Assembly (NCBI RefSeq): GCF_014646375.1 | Contig: NZ_BMNI01000006.1 | Span: 122,743-186,742 of the forward strand | DNA length: 64,000 nucleotides | Direction of reading: 5' to 3' | Origin: Nocardioides phosphati | GTDB taxonomy: Bacteria; Actinomycetota; Actinomycetes; Propionibacteriales; Nocardioidaceae | In this document: positions 25,317-33,063 of the stretch, piece after piece | Position numbering within the stretch: position 1 is the first letter of the stretch | Layout: each line of letters opens with the position of its first letter | Notes under the pieces: model-generated | Told to the model about the DNA's origin: nothing | Database searches by the model: none | What the model saw: only the letters and a program-made list of their open reading frames with translations | Program-made: the position numbers and the translations under genes

Positions 25317-26153
25317 ATGACGAAGAAGGTCGCACTGGTCACCGGCGGTTCGAGCGGCATCGGCGAGTCCGCCGTGGTCGAGCTCCTCGGCAAGGGCTTC
25401 ACCGTGTACGCCGCGGCGCGGCGTACGGAGCGGATGGCGGGTCTCGGGGAGAAGGGCGCGCACGTCGTGGCGCTCGACGTCACCGACGACGCCTCGATGG
25501 TCGCCTGCGTCGACCGGATCATCGCCGAGCAGGGGCGGATCGATGTGCTCGTCAACAACGCCGGCTACGGCTCCTACGGTGCGGTCGAGGACGTCCCGAT
25601 CGAGGAGGCGAAGCGACAGTTCGAGGTCAACGTCTTCGGCCTCGCACGGCTGTCCCAGCTGGTCCTGCCGCACATGCGGGCCCAGAGGTCTGGCCGGATC
25701 ATCAACATCTCCAGCATCGGCGCGCGCCTCTACGAGCCGTTCGGTGCGTGGTACCACGCGACGAAGTTCGCAGTGGAGGGGCTCAGCTTCTCGATGCGGC
25801 TCGAGGTCGCGCCCTTCGGCGTCTCCGTCTCGTGCGTCGCGCCCGCGGGGGTCGTCACCGAGTGGAACACCATCTCGCGTGACTCCCTGCTCGAGACCTC
25901 CGGCGGCACCGCCTACGGGCCTTGGGCCCGACGGGCCTTCAAGGTGCTCGAGACCGCCGACGGCCCCGCGATGTCGTGCACGCCGGATGTCGTCGGCCGG
26001 AAGATTGCCAAGGTGGCCACCGCGAAGCGGCCGAAGGCCGTCTACCCGGTCGGCAAGGGCGCGCACCTGGTCCGCGGCTCGTTCGACGTGATGCCCAAGG
26101 GCGTCACCGACCTCATGCTCGGCCAGGTCTACGGCACCGGCCGCAAGGGCTGA
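25317..26153 (+). CDS. SDR-family oxidoreductase (DHRS/retinol-type)
   Basis: 278 residues. The sequence VTGGSSGIGE, NNAGYGSYG, SSIGARLYEPFGAWYHATKFAVEG (Ser, Tyr, Lys catalytic set intact) and a C-terminal extension (about 210-278) typical of the larger oxidoreductases active on retinol/steroid-like substrates. ATG 25317 is chosen for the leaderless promoter; ATG 25308 would add MRR. Convergent with def. Confidence 0.93.
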   Translation: MTKKVALVTGGSSGIGESAVVELLGKGFTVYAAARRTERMAGLGEKGAHVVALDVTDDASMVACVDRIIAEQGRIDVLVNNAGYGSYGAVEDVPIEEAKRQFEVNVFGLARLSQLVLPHMRAQRSGRIINISSIGARLYEPFGAWYHATKFAVEGLSFSMRLEVAPFGVSVSCVAPAGVVTEWNTISRDSLLETSGGTAYGPWARRAFKVLETADGPAMSCTPDVVGRKIAKVATAKRPKAVYPVGKGAHLVRGSFDVMPKGVTDLMLGQVYGTGRKG

Positions 26154-26165
26154 TCAGGAGGCCGA

Positions 26166-26765
26166 TCAGGCCTCGTTGGCCGGCCAGGTGAGCGGGAACT
26201 CCTCGATCGCCTGCTCCATCTGCTTGCGCAGCTTCTTCTGGGCGCCGAAGGCGAGCCGGTCTCCGAAGACCGTGCCCTCGAGGTGGTCGGTCTCGTGCTG
26301 CAGGCATCGCGCCAGCAGTCCGTCGCCCTCGAAGTGCACCGGCTCGCCGTCGAGGCCGAAGCCGTCGACCGCGGCGTAGTCCGGGCGGCTGCACGGCACG
26401 AACGCGCCGGGGTAGGAGAGGCAGCCCTCGTCGCCCTTGTCGAGCTTGCGCGCCTTGCCCGTCGGGACGGTCACCACGGGGTTGCAGACCACGCCGGCGA
26501 CGTGCTGGCCGGTGGCGTCGGGGCAGTCGAAGACGAAGACGGCGAGGTCCTCGCCGATCTGGTTCGCCGCGAGGCCGACGCCCTCCGCGGCGTACATCGT
26601 CGCGACCATGTCGGCCACGAGCGCCCGCAGCGACTCGTCGTACGCCGTGACGCGCTGCAGCGCGCGATGCATGACGGGCTCGCCCCAGCGCGTGATCGGG
26701 CGGACCGTGCCGCCGGTGGGCAGTGGTCCGTGGGGCGTGAGCGGGGGAGTGGCGGCGTCGGACAT
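26166..26765 (-). CDS. def: Peptide deformylase
   Basis: 199 residues. All three motifs are present: GVGLAANQIG (62-71), EGCLSYPG (113-120) and HETDHLEG (157-164), with Cys115 and the two His as metal ligands. It removes the formyl group from nascent polypeptides. The actinobacterial N-terminal extension (PLTPHGPLPTGGTVRPITRWGEPVMH) is normal. ATG 26765 is set by TAGGAT 7 nt upstream; upstream in-frame sequence is antisense to the acyl-CoA dehydrogenase and is not coding. Confidence 0.96.
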   Translation of the reverse strand: MSDAATPPLTPHGPLPTGGTVRPITRWGEPVMHRALQRVTAYDESLRALVADMVATMYAAEGVGLAANQIGEDLAVFVFDCPDATGQHVAGVVCNPVVTVPTGKARKLDKGDEGCLSYPGAFVPCSRPDYAAVDGFGLDGEPVHFEGDGLLARCLQHETDHLEGTVFGDRLAFGAQKKLRKQMEQAIEEFPLTWPANEA

Positions 26766-26772
26766 GCCCCGA

Positions 26773-26778
26773 ATCCTA
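26773..26778 (-). promoter_or_regulatory. -10 element, leaderless def
   Basis: TAGGAT on the minus strand, 7 nt before ATG 26765. Confidence 0.6.
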
Positions 26779-26817
26779 GTGGTCCCGAAGTGTGGCGCGC
26801 GTCTCTGTAGCGCAGTG

Positions 26818-26834
26818 TGTAACTGAGAGTTACA
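26818..26834. promoter_or_regulatory. Perfect 17-bp operator palindrome
   Basis: TGTAACT-GAG-AGTTACA, seven-base arms with a 3-bp centre. Such symmetry fits a TetR-family dimer. It overlaps the -10 TACAGT (26831-26836) of the acyl-CoA dehydrogenase operon, so binding would block RNA polymerase. Confidence 0.75.
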
Positions 26835-26836
26835 GT
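26831..26836 (+). promoter_or_regulatory. -10 element, leaderless acyl-CoA dehydrogenase operon
   Basis: TACAGT, 7 nt before ATG 26844, inside the right arm of the palindrome. Confidence 0.6.
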
Positions 26837-26843
26837 TGCTCGC

Positions 26844-28211
26844 ATGTCCCAGAACACTGTCTCGCGGGCAGGCGGCAAGTACGGCCTGTCCAGCAAGGAG
26901 AAGCGCGACCCGATGGGTATCGCGATCCTCGCCCTCAACAAGCTCGGTCAGAGCCCCCTCCTCGACAAGCTGAAGATGCGCAAGCAGGCGGAGGAGATCA
27001 TCTTCCAGAGCACGCGTGGCGGCTTCAAGGTCGCTGCTGCGGCCAGCCGCACCTTCTCCCGCAAGGGCAAGAAGGGCGCCCCGGGCACCACGGTGCCCAA
27101 GGCGCAGGCGAAGGGCCTCTTCGACCTGACCCCGACCGAGGACGAGCAGATGCTCGTCGACGTCGTGTCGGAGTTCGCCGCCGAGGCGGTCCGCCCGGTT
27201 GCCGCGGAGGCCAACGAGGCCGCCGCGACGCCGCAGGACGTCCTCGCCGCGACGCTCGAGATCGGCCTGCCGATCCTCGGCGTCTCCGCCGAGCTCGGTG
27301 GCATCGCCGAGGAGCGCTCCGCCGTGGCCGGCACGCTGGTGCACGAGGCGCTCTCCAAGGGCGACATGGGCATCGCCGTCGCCGCGCTCGCGCCCGGCGC
27401 CGTCGCCACCGCCCTGTCGCTGTGGGGCACCGACGAGCAGCAGAAGACCTACCTGCCGGAGTTCACCGAGGCGGCCAACGTCCCGGCCGCCGCGCTGGCG
27501 CTCACCGAGCCGGCCGTCCTCTTCGACGTCTTCCAGCCCTCCACCACGGCCGTCCGCCAGGGCGACAAGCTGGTCCTCAACGGCGTGAAGTCGTTCGTGC
27601 CGCGTGGTGCCGAGGCCGAGCTCTTCATCATCGGCGCGTCGCTCGAGGGCAAGAACGTCCTCGTCCTCGTCGAGGCGAGCACTGACGGCATCCGCATCGA
27701 GGCCGACCCCGCGATGGGCCTCAAGGCAGCCAGCCTGACCAAGGTCCACCTGCGCGACGTCACCGTCGACGCCGACGCGATCCTCGGTGCGACCGACGGC
27801 TCGACGTACACCGAGGCCGTGCGCTACTCGCGCCTGGCGTGGTGCGCGCTCGCCCTCGGCACCGGCCAGGCCGTGCTCGACTACGTCGTGCCGTACGTCA
27901 AGACGCGCGAGGCGTTCGGCGAGCCGATCGCCCACCGCCAGGCGGTCGCGTTCATGGTCGCCAACATCGCGATCGAGCTCCAGGCGATGCGCCTGGTCAC
28001 CTACAAGGCCGCGAGCCGCATCGCCCGCGGCGTCGACGCCAGCCGCGAGGTCGCCCTCGCCCGCAAGATCTGTGCCGACAAGGGCATGCAGATCGGCCTC
28101 GACGGCGTCCAGCTGCTCGGTGGCCACGGCTTCACCAAGGAGCACCCGGTCGAGCGGTGGTACCGCGACCTGCGGGCCATCGGCATCCTGGAAGGAGGCG
28201 TCCTCGTCTGA
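26844..28211 (+). CDS. Acyl-CoA dehydrogenase (FadE24-like partner)
   Basis: 455 residues. A basic N-terminal extension of about 85 residues (KKEKRDPMGIAIL... KGKKGAPGT) precedes an acyl-CoA dehydrogenase fold (AALALTEPAV, VLNGVKSFVPRGAEAELF, KTREAFGEPIAHRQAVAFM, LLGGHGFTKEHPVERWYRDLRAIGIL). It is larger than ordinary ACADs (about 380-400). The size, extension and partnership with the next gene resemble mycobacterial FadE24 next to FadE23. It oxidises acyl-CoA with FAD; the true substrate is unknown. Confidence 0.9.
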   Translation: MSQNTVSRAGGKYGLSSKEKRDPMGIAILALNKLGQSPLLDKLKMRKQAEEIIFQSTRGGFKVAAAASRTFSRKGKKGAPGTTVPKAQAKGLFDLTPTEDEQMLVDVVSEFAAEAVRPVAAEANEAAATPQDVLAATLEIGLPILGVSAELGGIAEERSAVAGTLVHEALSKGDMGIAVAALAPGAVATALSLWGTDEQQKTYLPEFTEAANVPAAALALTEPAVLFDVFQPSTTAVRQGDKLVLNGVKSFVPRGAEAELFIIGASLEGKNVLVLVEASTDGIRIEADPAMGLKAASLTKVHLRDVTVDADAILGATDGSTYTEAVRYSRLAWCALALGTGQAVLDYVVPYVKTREAFGEPIAHRQAVAFMVANIAIELQAMRLVTYKAASRIARGVDASREVALARKICADKGMQIGLDGVQLLGGHGFTKEHPVERWYRDLRAIGILEGGVLV

Positions 28212-28240
28212 GCCCCGGCTCAGATGAAGGAGAAACAGCC

Positions 28241-29449
28241 ATGATCTATCTCGAGACCCCCAAGAAGCACCGCGCGCTCGTCGACCAGGTCCACCAGGTC
28301 GCGATGAACATGCTGCGCCCGGTGTCGCGCAAGTACGACCTCGCCGAGCACGAGTACCCCAAGGAGCTCGACATGCTGGCGGCCATGGCCGACGGCCTGG
28401 ACCAGTCGGGTGCCTCCGAGGGCGCCGGCGCCACCGGCGTACGCCGCAGCGCGGACGACGACACGTCCAACAAGAACGGCTCCAACATGGCCTCCGCCCT
28501 CTCCGTCCTGGAGATGTGCTGGGGCGACACGGGCCTGACCCTCGCCATGCCGCGCCAGGGCCTGGGCAACTCCGCCATCGCCTCCGTCGCGACGGACGCT
28601 CAGCTGGAGAAGTTCAAGGGCACCTGGGCGTCGATGGCGATCACCGAGCCGTCGTTCGGCTCGGACTCGTCCGCGATCACCACGACCGCGAAGAAGGACG
28701 GCGACGCCTACGTCCTCAACGGCGAGAAGATCTTCGTCACCTCGGGTGAGCGCTCCGACTCGATCGTCGTCTGGGCGACGCTCGACAAGTCGCTCGGCAA
28801 GGCCGCGATCAAGTCGTTCGTCGTCACCAAGGACATGCCGGGCGTGAAGGTGGAGCGGCTCGAGCACAAGCTCGGCATCCGCGCCTCCGACACCGCCGTC
28901 ATCACCTTCACCGACGTCCGTGTCCCGGCGGAGAACCTCCTGGGCAACCCGGAGATCAACGTCCAGGAGGGCTTCGCCGGTGCGATGGCGACCTTCGACA
29001 ACACGCGTCCGCTGGTCGCCGCGATGGCGGTCGGCTGCGCGCGGGCGTCGCTCGACCTGACCCGCGACCTGCTCGCGCAGGCCGGCGTCGAGATCGACTA
29101 CGACAAGGCGGCCACCCTGCAGCACGCCGCCGCCGCGAAGTTCCTCCAGCTCGAGGCGGACTGGGAGGCGGCGCACCTGCTGACCCTCCAGGCGGCCTGG
29201 ATGGCGGACAACAAGAAGCCCAACTCGCTCGAGGCCTCGATGTCCAAGGCGAAGGCGGGTCGCGTCGGCTCCGACGTCACGCTCTCGTGCGTCGAGCTCT
29301 GCGCGGGCATCGGCTACTCCGAGGCCGAGCTCCTCGAGAAGTGGGCGCGCGACTCCAAGATCCTCGACATCTTCGAGGGCACCCAGCAGATCCAGCAGCT
29401 GATCGTGGCGCGCCGGGTCCTGGGCCTGTCGAGCTCCGAGCTCAAGTGA
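28241..29449 (+). CDS. Acyl-CoA dehydrogenase (FadE23-like)
   Basis: 402 residues, standard ACAD length. The FAD-binding signature AITEPSFGSDSSAI, LNGEKIFVTSGERSD, KLGIRASDTAVITF and the C-terminal DIFEGTQQIQQ, where the EGT glutamate is the probable catalytic base, are all clear. AAGGAG precedes ATG 28241. The stop of the partner gene is 29 bp upstream, so one operon controlled by the palindrome. A heteromeric complex of the two is possible but not shown by the sequence. Confidence 0.94.
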   Translation: MIYLETPKKHRALVDQVHQVAMNMLRPVSRKYDLAEHEYPKELDMLAAMADGLDQSGASEGAGATGVRRSADDDTSNKNGSNMASALSVLEMCWGDTGLTLAMPRQGLGNSAIASVATDAQLEKFKGTWASMAITEPSFGSDSSAITTTAKKDGDAYVLNGEKIFVTSGERSDSIVVWATLDKSLGKAAIKSFVVTKDMPGVKVERLEHKLGIRASDTAVITFTDVRVPAENLLGNPEINVQEGFAGAMATFDNTRPLVAAMAVGCARASLDLTRDLLAQAGVEIDYDKAATLQHAAAAKFLQLEADWEAAHLLTLQAAWMADNKKPNSLEASMSKAKAGRVGSDVTLSCVELCAGIGYSEAELLEKWARDSKILDIFEGTQQIQQLIVARRVLGLSSSELK

Positions 29450-29468
29450 GTCCTGCCTGACGCACGCG

Positions 29469-29501
29469 CGACGGCCCGTCCCCGAGGGGGACGGGCCGTC
29501 G
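29469..29501. terminator. Strong bidirectional terminator
   Basis: Stem of at least 15 bp (GACGGCCCGTCCCC / GGGGACGGGCCGTC plus a flanking C-G) with a 3-nt loop between the convergent acyl-CoA dehydrogenase and galK genes. Confidence 0.85.
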
Positions 29502-29527
29502 TCGCGTTGCGGGGCTGGGCTCCGCGG

Positions 29528-30637
29528 TCAGGCGAGCAGGAAGCGCGGCTTGCGCCAGTGCCGCCGTTCGTACGCCGCGAGCACGGCCTCGGCGGTCTCC
29601 TCGACGCGGTCGTGGGGGAGCAGGGCGATCGCGGAGCCGCCGAAGCCGCCCCCGGTCATCCGGGCGCCGAGGGCGCCGTGGGCGAGCGCGGTGTCGACGG
29701 CGGTGTCGAGCTGCTCGCAGGAGACCGCGAAGTCATCGCGCAGCGACTCGTGGCTGGACGTCATCAGTGCGCCGGCCTCGGCCCACTCGCCGGTGGCGAT
29801 CGCCTGGGCGAACTCCTCGACGCGACGGTTCTCGGTGACGACGTGGCGCGCGAGCGGGAGCCAGGGACCGTGCGCGGTCACCAGGTCGGCCTCGTCGACG
29901 TCGCGGAGGGTGCCCACGCCGAGTGCCTTGGCCGCCGTCTCGCAGTCCGCCCGCCGGGTGGCGTACTGACCGTCGGAGAGCTCGTGTGGCGCGCAGGTGT
30001 CGATGACGAGGAGCGCGAGGTCGGGCGGCGCCCAGCCGACCGGGGTGCGGCTGCCGTCGGCGAAGTCGAGCAGCAGCGCCTCGCCCGGGGTGGCCAGGAG
30101 CGCAACGGTCTGGTCCATGCCGCCGGTCGGCGCACCGGCGCGCTCGTGCTCGGCACGGATCGTCGCGCGCAGCAGCACCTCGGGGTCGATCGGACCGACG
30201 AGCGCCGCGAGGGCCATCGCGACGGCACAGGAGAGCGCGGCGGAGGACGAGAGCCCCGCGCCGACGGGCACGGAGGAGGCGACCGCGATGTCCACGCCGG
30301 GCACGTCGACGCCCTCCTCGCGCAGTGCCCACACCACGCCCGCGGAGTACGCCGCCCACCCGCTCGCCTTCGCCGGGTCGCCGGCGAACGCACCGGGTGC
30401 GAGCGTGCTCACCGCGCGGACGAGGTGGTCGCGACGCCGCGCCACGACGGCATACGTCGCGTGGCGGAGCGCCAGCGGGAGGCAGAGGCCGCCGTTGTAG
30501 TCGGTGTGCTCGCCGATCAGGTTGACCCGGCCGGAGGCGCGCCCGGCGGCCACCGGGACGGTGCCCAGCGCGGACTGGAGCAGCGTGGCGGCACGCTGGA
30601 CGTGCTCGCCCGCCGAGCCGGGGTCGATCAGGTGCAT
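29528..30637 (-). CDS. galK: Galactokinase
   Basis: 369 residues of the GHMP kinase family. The galactose-recognition motif GRVNLIGEHTDYNGG (36-50), the ATP motif VPVGAGLSSSAA and the C-terminal MTGGGFGGS are all present. It phosphorylates galactose at C1 (Leloir pathway). An aldose 1-epimerase homologue lies 6 kb away, but no galT or galE is in the window. Confidence 0.96.
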   Translation of the reverse strand: MHLIDPGSAGEHVQRAATLLQSALGTVPVAAGRASGRVNLIGEHTDYNGGLCLPLALRHATYAVVARRRDHLVRAVSTLAPGAFAGDPAKASGWAAYSAGVVWALREEGVDVPGVDIAVASSVPVGAGLSSSAALSCAVAMALAALVGPIDPEVLLRATIRAEHERAGAPTGGMDQTVALLATPGEALLLDFADGSRTPVGWAPPDLALLVIDTCAPHELSDGQYATRRADCETAAKALGVGTLRDVDEADLVTAHGPWLPLARHVVTENRRVEEFAQAIATGEWAEAGALMTSSHESLRDDFAVSCEQLDTAVDTALAHGALGARMTGGGFGGSAIALLPHDRVEETAEAVLAAYERRHWRKPRFLLA

Positions 30638-30673
30638 GGGAGCACCTTGGCAGATGCACCCGTCAGAAATGCG

Positions 30674-30707
30674 GAGCGGCCCGCCACGAGTAGGTGGCGA
30701 GCCGCTC
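30674..30707 (-). terminator. Hairpin after the lipoprotein gene
   Basis: Two stacked stems (GAGCGGC/GCCGCTC and CGCCAC/GTGGCG) 3' of the lipoprotein gene, before galK on the same strand. Confidence 0.6.
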
Positions 30708-30724
30708 GGCGGGGACGAGCAGGG

Positions 30725-31345
30725 TCAGCAGGTGTGGTCGCCCGCGACGTTGCTGACGACCTTGCCGTCCTTGACGGTCAGCGTGCGGGGGCGGTCGGCC
30801 TTGGCGCCGACGCAGGCCTCGACGGTGCCGTTCTCGGAGGAGATGACGTCGACCGAGAACGGGATCTTCTTGTTCATGTACCGGCTGACGTAGACGGTCG
30901 CGTTGCGCAGCGCGGCGCCGTCGGAGACAGCCTCGAGGGCGGTGCGGTCCATGCCGGTGTCGGCGGTCATCGCCTGGCGTGCACCGAAGAACTCGGCGAC
31001 CGTCACGGAGTCGTCGTCATCGGCGAGCTGACCCTTGGCGCCGAGGCCGACGGTCGCGAGGCTCGCCACCTTCTTCTGGGCCTCCGGGCTGAGCTTGGCC
31101 GTCGCGTCCTCGAAGAGCGCCCGGCCCTTCTCCCTGGCCTTCTCCTTGACGTGGTCCTTGACCTTGTCGGCAGCCTTGGAGGCGGCGTCGGAGGCCTTCT
31201 CCTTGGCCTGGGTGCCGACCGACGAGGCGGCGCTGGAGGCCGCGGACTTCGCCTTGTCGGCGGCGTCCTTCGCGTCGGAGCAGCCCACGAGGGAGGCGGC
31301 GAGGGCGGTGGCGGCGGCAGCAGCGGCGAGACGCTGGATGCGCAT
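30725..31345 (-). CDS. Lipoprotein with LEA-like charged helix
   Basis: 206 residues. A signal peptide ends in the lipobox LVGC (Cys22), so the mature protein is membrane-anchored outside the cell. Residues about 25-75 are a repetitive amphipathic Ala/Lys/Asp/Ser helix (KAKSAASSAASS, KASDAASKAADKVKDH) like LEA or apolipoprotein repeats. The C-terminal half is a globular domain with two cysteines (VEACVG, DHTC). The function is unknown. Confidence 0.82.
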   Translation of the reverse strand: MRIQRLAAAAAATALAASLVGCSDAKDAADKAKSAASSAASSVGTQAKEKASDAASKAADKVKDHVKEKAREKGRALFEDATAKLSPEAQKKVASLATVGLGAKGQLADDDDSVTVAEFFGARQAMTADTGMDRTALEAVSDGAALRNATVYVSRYMNKKIPFSVDVISSENGTVEACVGAKADRPRTLTVKDGKVVSNVAGDHTC

Positions 31346-31407
31346 GGTGAGTCCTTCCGATTGGTGGAACCCCGAGAGGGGACATGCAGGAGTGACGCTG
31401 TCACAGC

Positions 31408-31413
31408 TAGGTT
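31408..31413 (+). promoter_or_regulatory. -10 element, leaderless nucleosidase gene
   Basis: TAGGTT, 6 nt before GTG 31420. Confidence 0.6.
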
Positions 31414-31419
31414 CAAGCC

Positions 31420-32013
31420 GTGACTCACGTCTCGGATATCGACACTACCCAGATCCTGCCGCGGGGTCTGACGCCCCTCATCGTGTCGGCAACGCGCGCC
31501 GAGGCGGCGTACGTGCCGGCGGGCCTCGAGGTCATCGTGACCGGCCTGGGCAAGACGGCGGCGGCGACTGCGACCGCCCAGGCGCTCGCCGGGCGTGACC
31601 TGACGCGCCTCGTCATCGTCAACATCGGCACGGCAGGCGCGCTGCGCGACGACGTCGTGGGGCTCCACGAGCCCGGCGTGGTGCTCAACCACGACATCAA
31701 TGCCGAGGCGATCCGTGCGCTGGGCTACGACCCGCAGGAGCGCCTGGTCCTCGACGCGGCGCGATCGACCGTGCTCGCGACCGGCGACGTCTTCGTCACC
31801 GACCCGCTCATCCGTGCCCGTCTCGCCGAGCAGGCGCACCTCGTCGACATGGAGGGGTACGCCGTGGCCTACGTGGCCGCGCGCTTCGGCGTACCGCTGC
31901 GGATGGCGAAGCACGTCTCCGACAACGCCGACGAGGGCTCGTTCGACTGGCCCTCGATGGTTGCCCGGTCCGCCCGCGAGCTGGGTGCCTGGCTGGAGGC
32001 CGTGCTCGACTGA
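31420..32013 (+). CDS. Nucleoside phosphorylase/nucleosidase (MTA/SAH-nucleosidase-like)
   Basis: 197 residues with the purine nucleoside phosphorylase fold: IVTGLGKTAAAT, NIGTAGAL, and DMEGYAVAYVA (nucleoside-binding MEG motif), then KHVSDNADEG. It resembles actinobacterial short nucleosidases. It may cleave 5'-methylthioadenosine, S-adenosylhomocysteine or futalosine-type compounds; the substrate is not resolved. GTG start from the leaderless promoter. Confidence 0.9.
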   Translation: MTHVSDIDTTQILPRGLTPLIVSATRAEAAYVPAGLEVIVTGLGKTAAATATAQALAGRDLTRLVIVNIGTAGALRDDVVGLHEPGVVLNHDINAEAIRALGYDPQERLVLDAARSTVLATGDVFVTDPLIRARLAEQAHLVDMEGYAVAYVAARFGVPLRMAKHVSDNADEGSFDWPSMVARSARELGAWLEAVLD

Positions 32014-32016
32014 GGG

Positions 32017-32757
32017 CTAGCGCCGCTTGCCGCGCTTCGGCGCCGCCTTGCGGGCGGCCTGCTTCCGGGCAGGCTGGGCGCCACGCTTGGCCACGGTCTT
32101 CTTCGCGGGCTGCTGCGGCTTCTTCGCGACCTTCTTCTTCGGGGTGGCGGGCGTCGGCGTCTCGCGCGAGCTCTGTGCGGTGCGGCCCCGGACGATGCCC
32201 ACGAAGGTCTCGAGGCGCGGGTCCTCGTCGTCCGCGCGCCAGGCGATGCCGACCGGGTGAAGCGGGCCGTCGGCCAGGGGCCGGGCCACGACGTCCTTGC
32301 GGTGGTGCAGTCGCGCGACCGACATCGGGAGGACGGCGACGCCGCCCTCGCTCGACGCGACGACCTCGACGGCGTCCCTCGCCGACATCGCGGGGTAGGG
32401 GAGCCGCTCGACCGTCGCGACCTCCGCCCACGCGGGCAGGTCGGCGGGATCGGTCACCAGCTGGTGGCCGGCCAGGTCGGCGACCGTGAGCTCCTCGTGG
32501 AGGCTCAGGTCGTCCTCCACGGAGACGACCACGACCGACAGCTCCTCGTAGAGGGGGATGACGTGGAGGCCGTCGCGCTCCACCGGCAGGCGCACGAAGG
32601 ACATCGAGGCTCGTCCGTCGCGGAGGACGGCCAGCTGGTCGGCCACGTCGGTGATCGTCAGGTCGAGGGGAGCCTCCGGATAGCGCTCGCGCCACCGCTT
32701 CGACCACTTGTCCGGGGAGACGCCGGCGACGAACGCGACGCGAAAGGGCTCCTGCAT
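32017..32757 (-). CDS. LysR-type effector domain with basic histone-like tail, no HTH
   Basis: 246 residues. Residues 1-195 match the LysR substrate-binding domain (VAFVAGVSPDKWSKRWRERYP, DVADQLAVLRDGRASMSFVRLP, GGVAVLPMSVARLHHRKDV), but the usual N-terminal winged helix (about 60 residues) is absent. Instead residues 196-246 form a Lys/Arg/Ala/Pro tail with PAKKTVAKR and ARKAAPKRGKRR patterns resembling the C-terminal tails of histone H1 or actinobacterial HU. The start is fixed by a TAGCCT -10 six nt upstream, so the protein is not a truncated call. Confidence 0.85.
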   Translation of the reverse strand: MQEPFRVAFVAGVSPDKWSKRWRERYPEAPLDLTITDVADQLAVLRDGRASMSFVRLPVERDGLHVIPLYEELSVVVVSVEDDLSLHEELTVADLAGHQLVTDPADLPAWAEVATVERLPYPAMSARDAVEVVASSEGGVAVLPMSVARLHHRKDVVARPLADGPLHPVGIAWRADDEDPRLETFVGIVRGRTAQSSRETPTPATPKKKVAKKPQQPAKKTVAKRGAQPARKQAARKAAPKRGKRR

Positions 32758-32763
32758 GCGGTC

Positions 32764-32769
32764 AGGCTA
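32764..32769 (-). promoter_or_regulatory. -10 element, leaderless LysR-like gene
   Basis: TAGCCT on the minus strand, 6 nt before ATG 32757. Confidence 0.55.
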
Positions 32770-32875
32770 GTGCTGTGACGTGGGAGGCATGCCCGGGTCG
32801 ACTGTCCTGTGAGCCGGAACGCATGGGGCCGATGTGCATTGCTCCCGATGTTCCTGCTAAGTTTCTCTCGATCTC

Positions 32876-32960
32876 GCGCGGGTGGCGGAATAGGCAGACG
32901 CGCTAGCTTGAGGTGCTAGTCCACGTATAGTGGGTGGGGGTTCAAGTCCCCCCTCGCGCA
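32876..32960 (+). tRNA. tRNA-Leu (anticodon GAG)
   Basis: 85-nt class II tRNA. The acceptor stem pairs GCGCGGG with CTCGCGC (one G-T) and the discriminator is A. The D arm is TGGCGGAATAGGCAGA. The anticodon stem CTAGC/GCTAG encloses TTGAGGT, giving anticodon GAG for CUC/CUU codons. There is a long variable arm and a T arm GGGGG-TTCAAGT-CCCCC. The CCA end is not encoded. The arrangement and long variable arm make Leu certain. Confidence 0.97.
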
Positions 32961-32970
32961 CGCGAAATCT

Positions 32971-33004
32971 CGAAGGCCCGAGACTGCAAAGTCTCGGGCC
33001 TTCG
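32971..33004 (+). terminator. tRNA terminator hairpin
   Basis: 15-bp stem (GAAGGCCCGAGACT / AGTCTCGGGCCTTC plus C-G) with a GCAA tetraloop, 10 nt after the tRNA. Confidence 0.85.
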
Positions 33005-33063
33005 GTCATTTCTCCGCCGTGTCGTCGCGCGCTCCGTGGCCCGCACCGGGAGAGGATTCAGCA

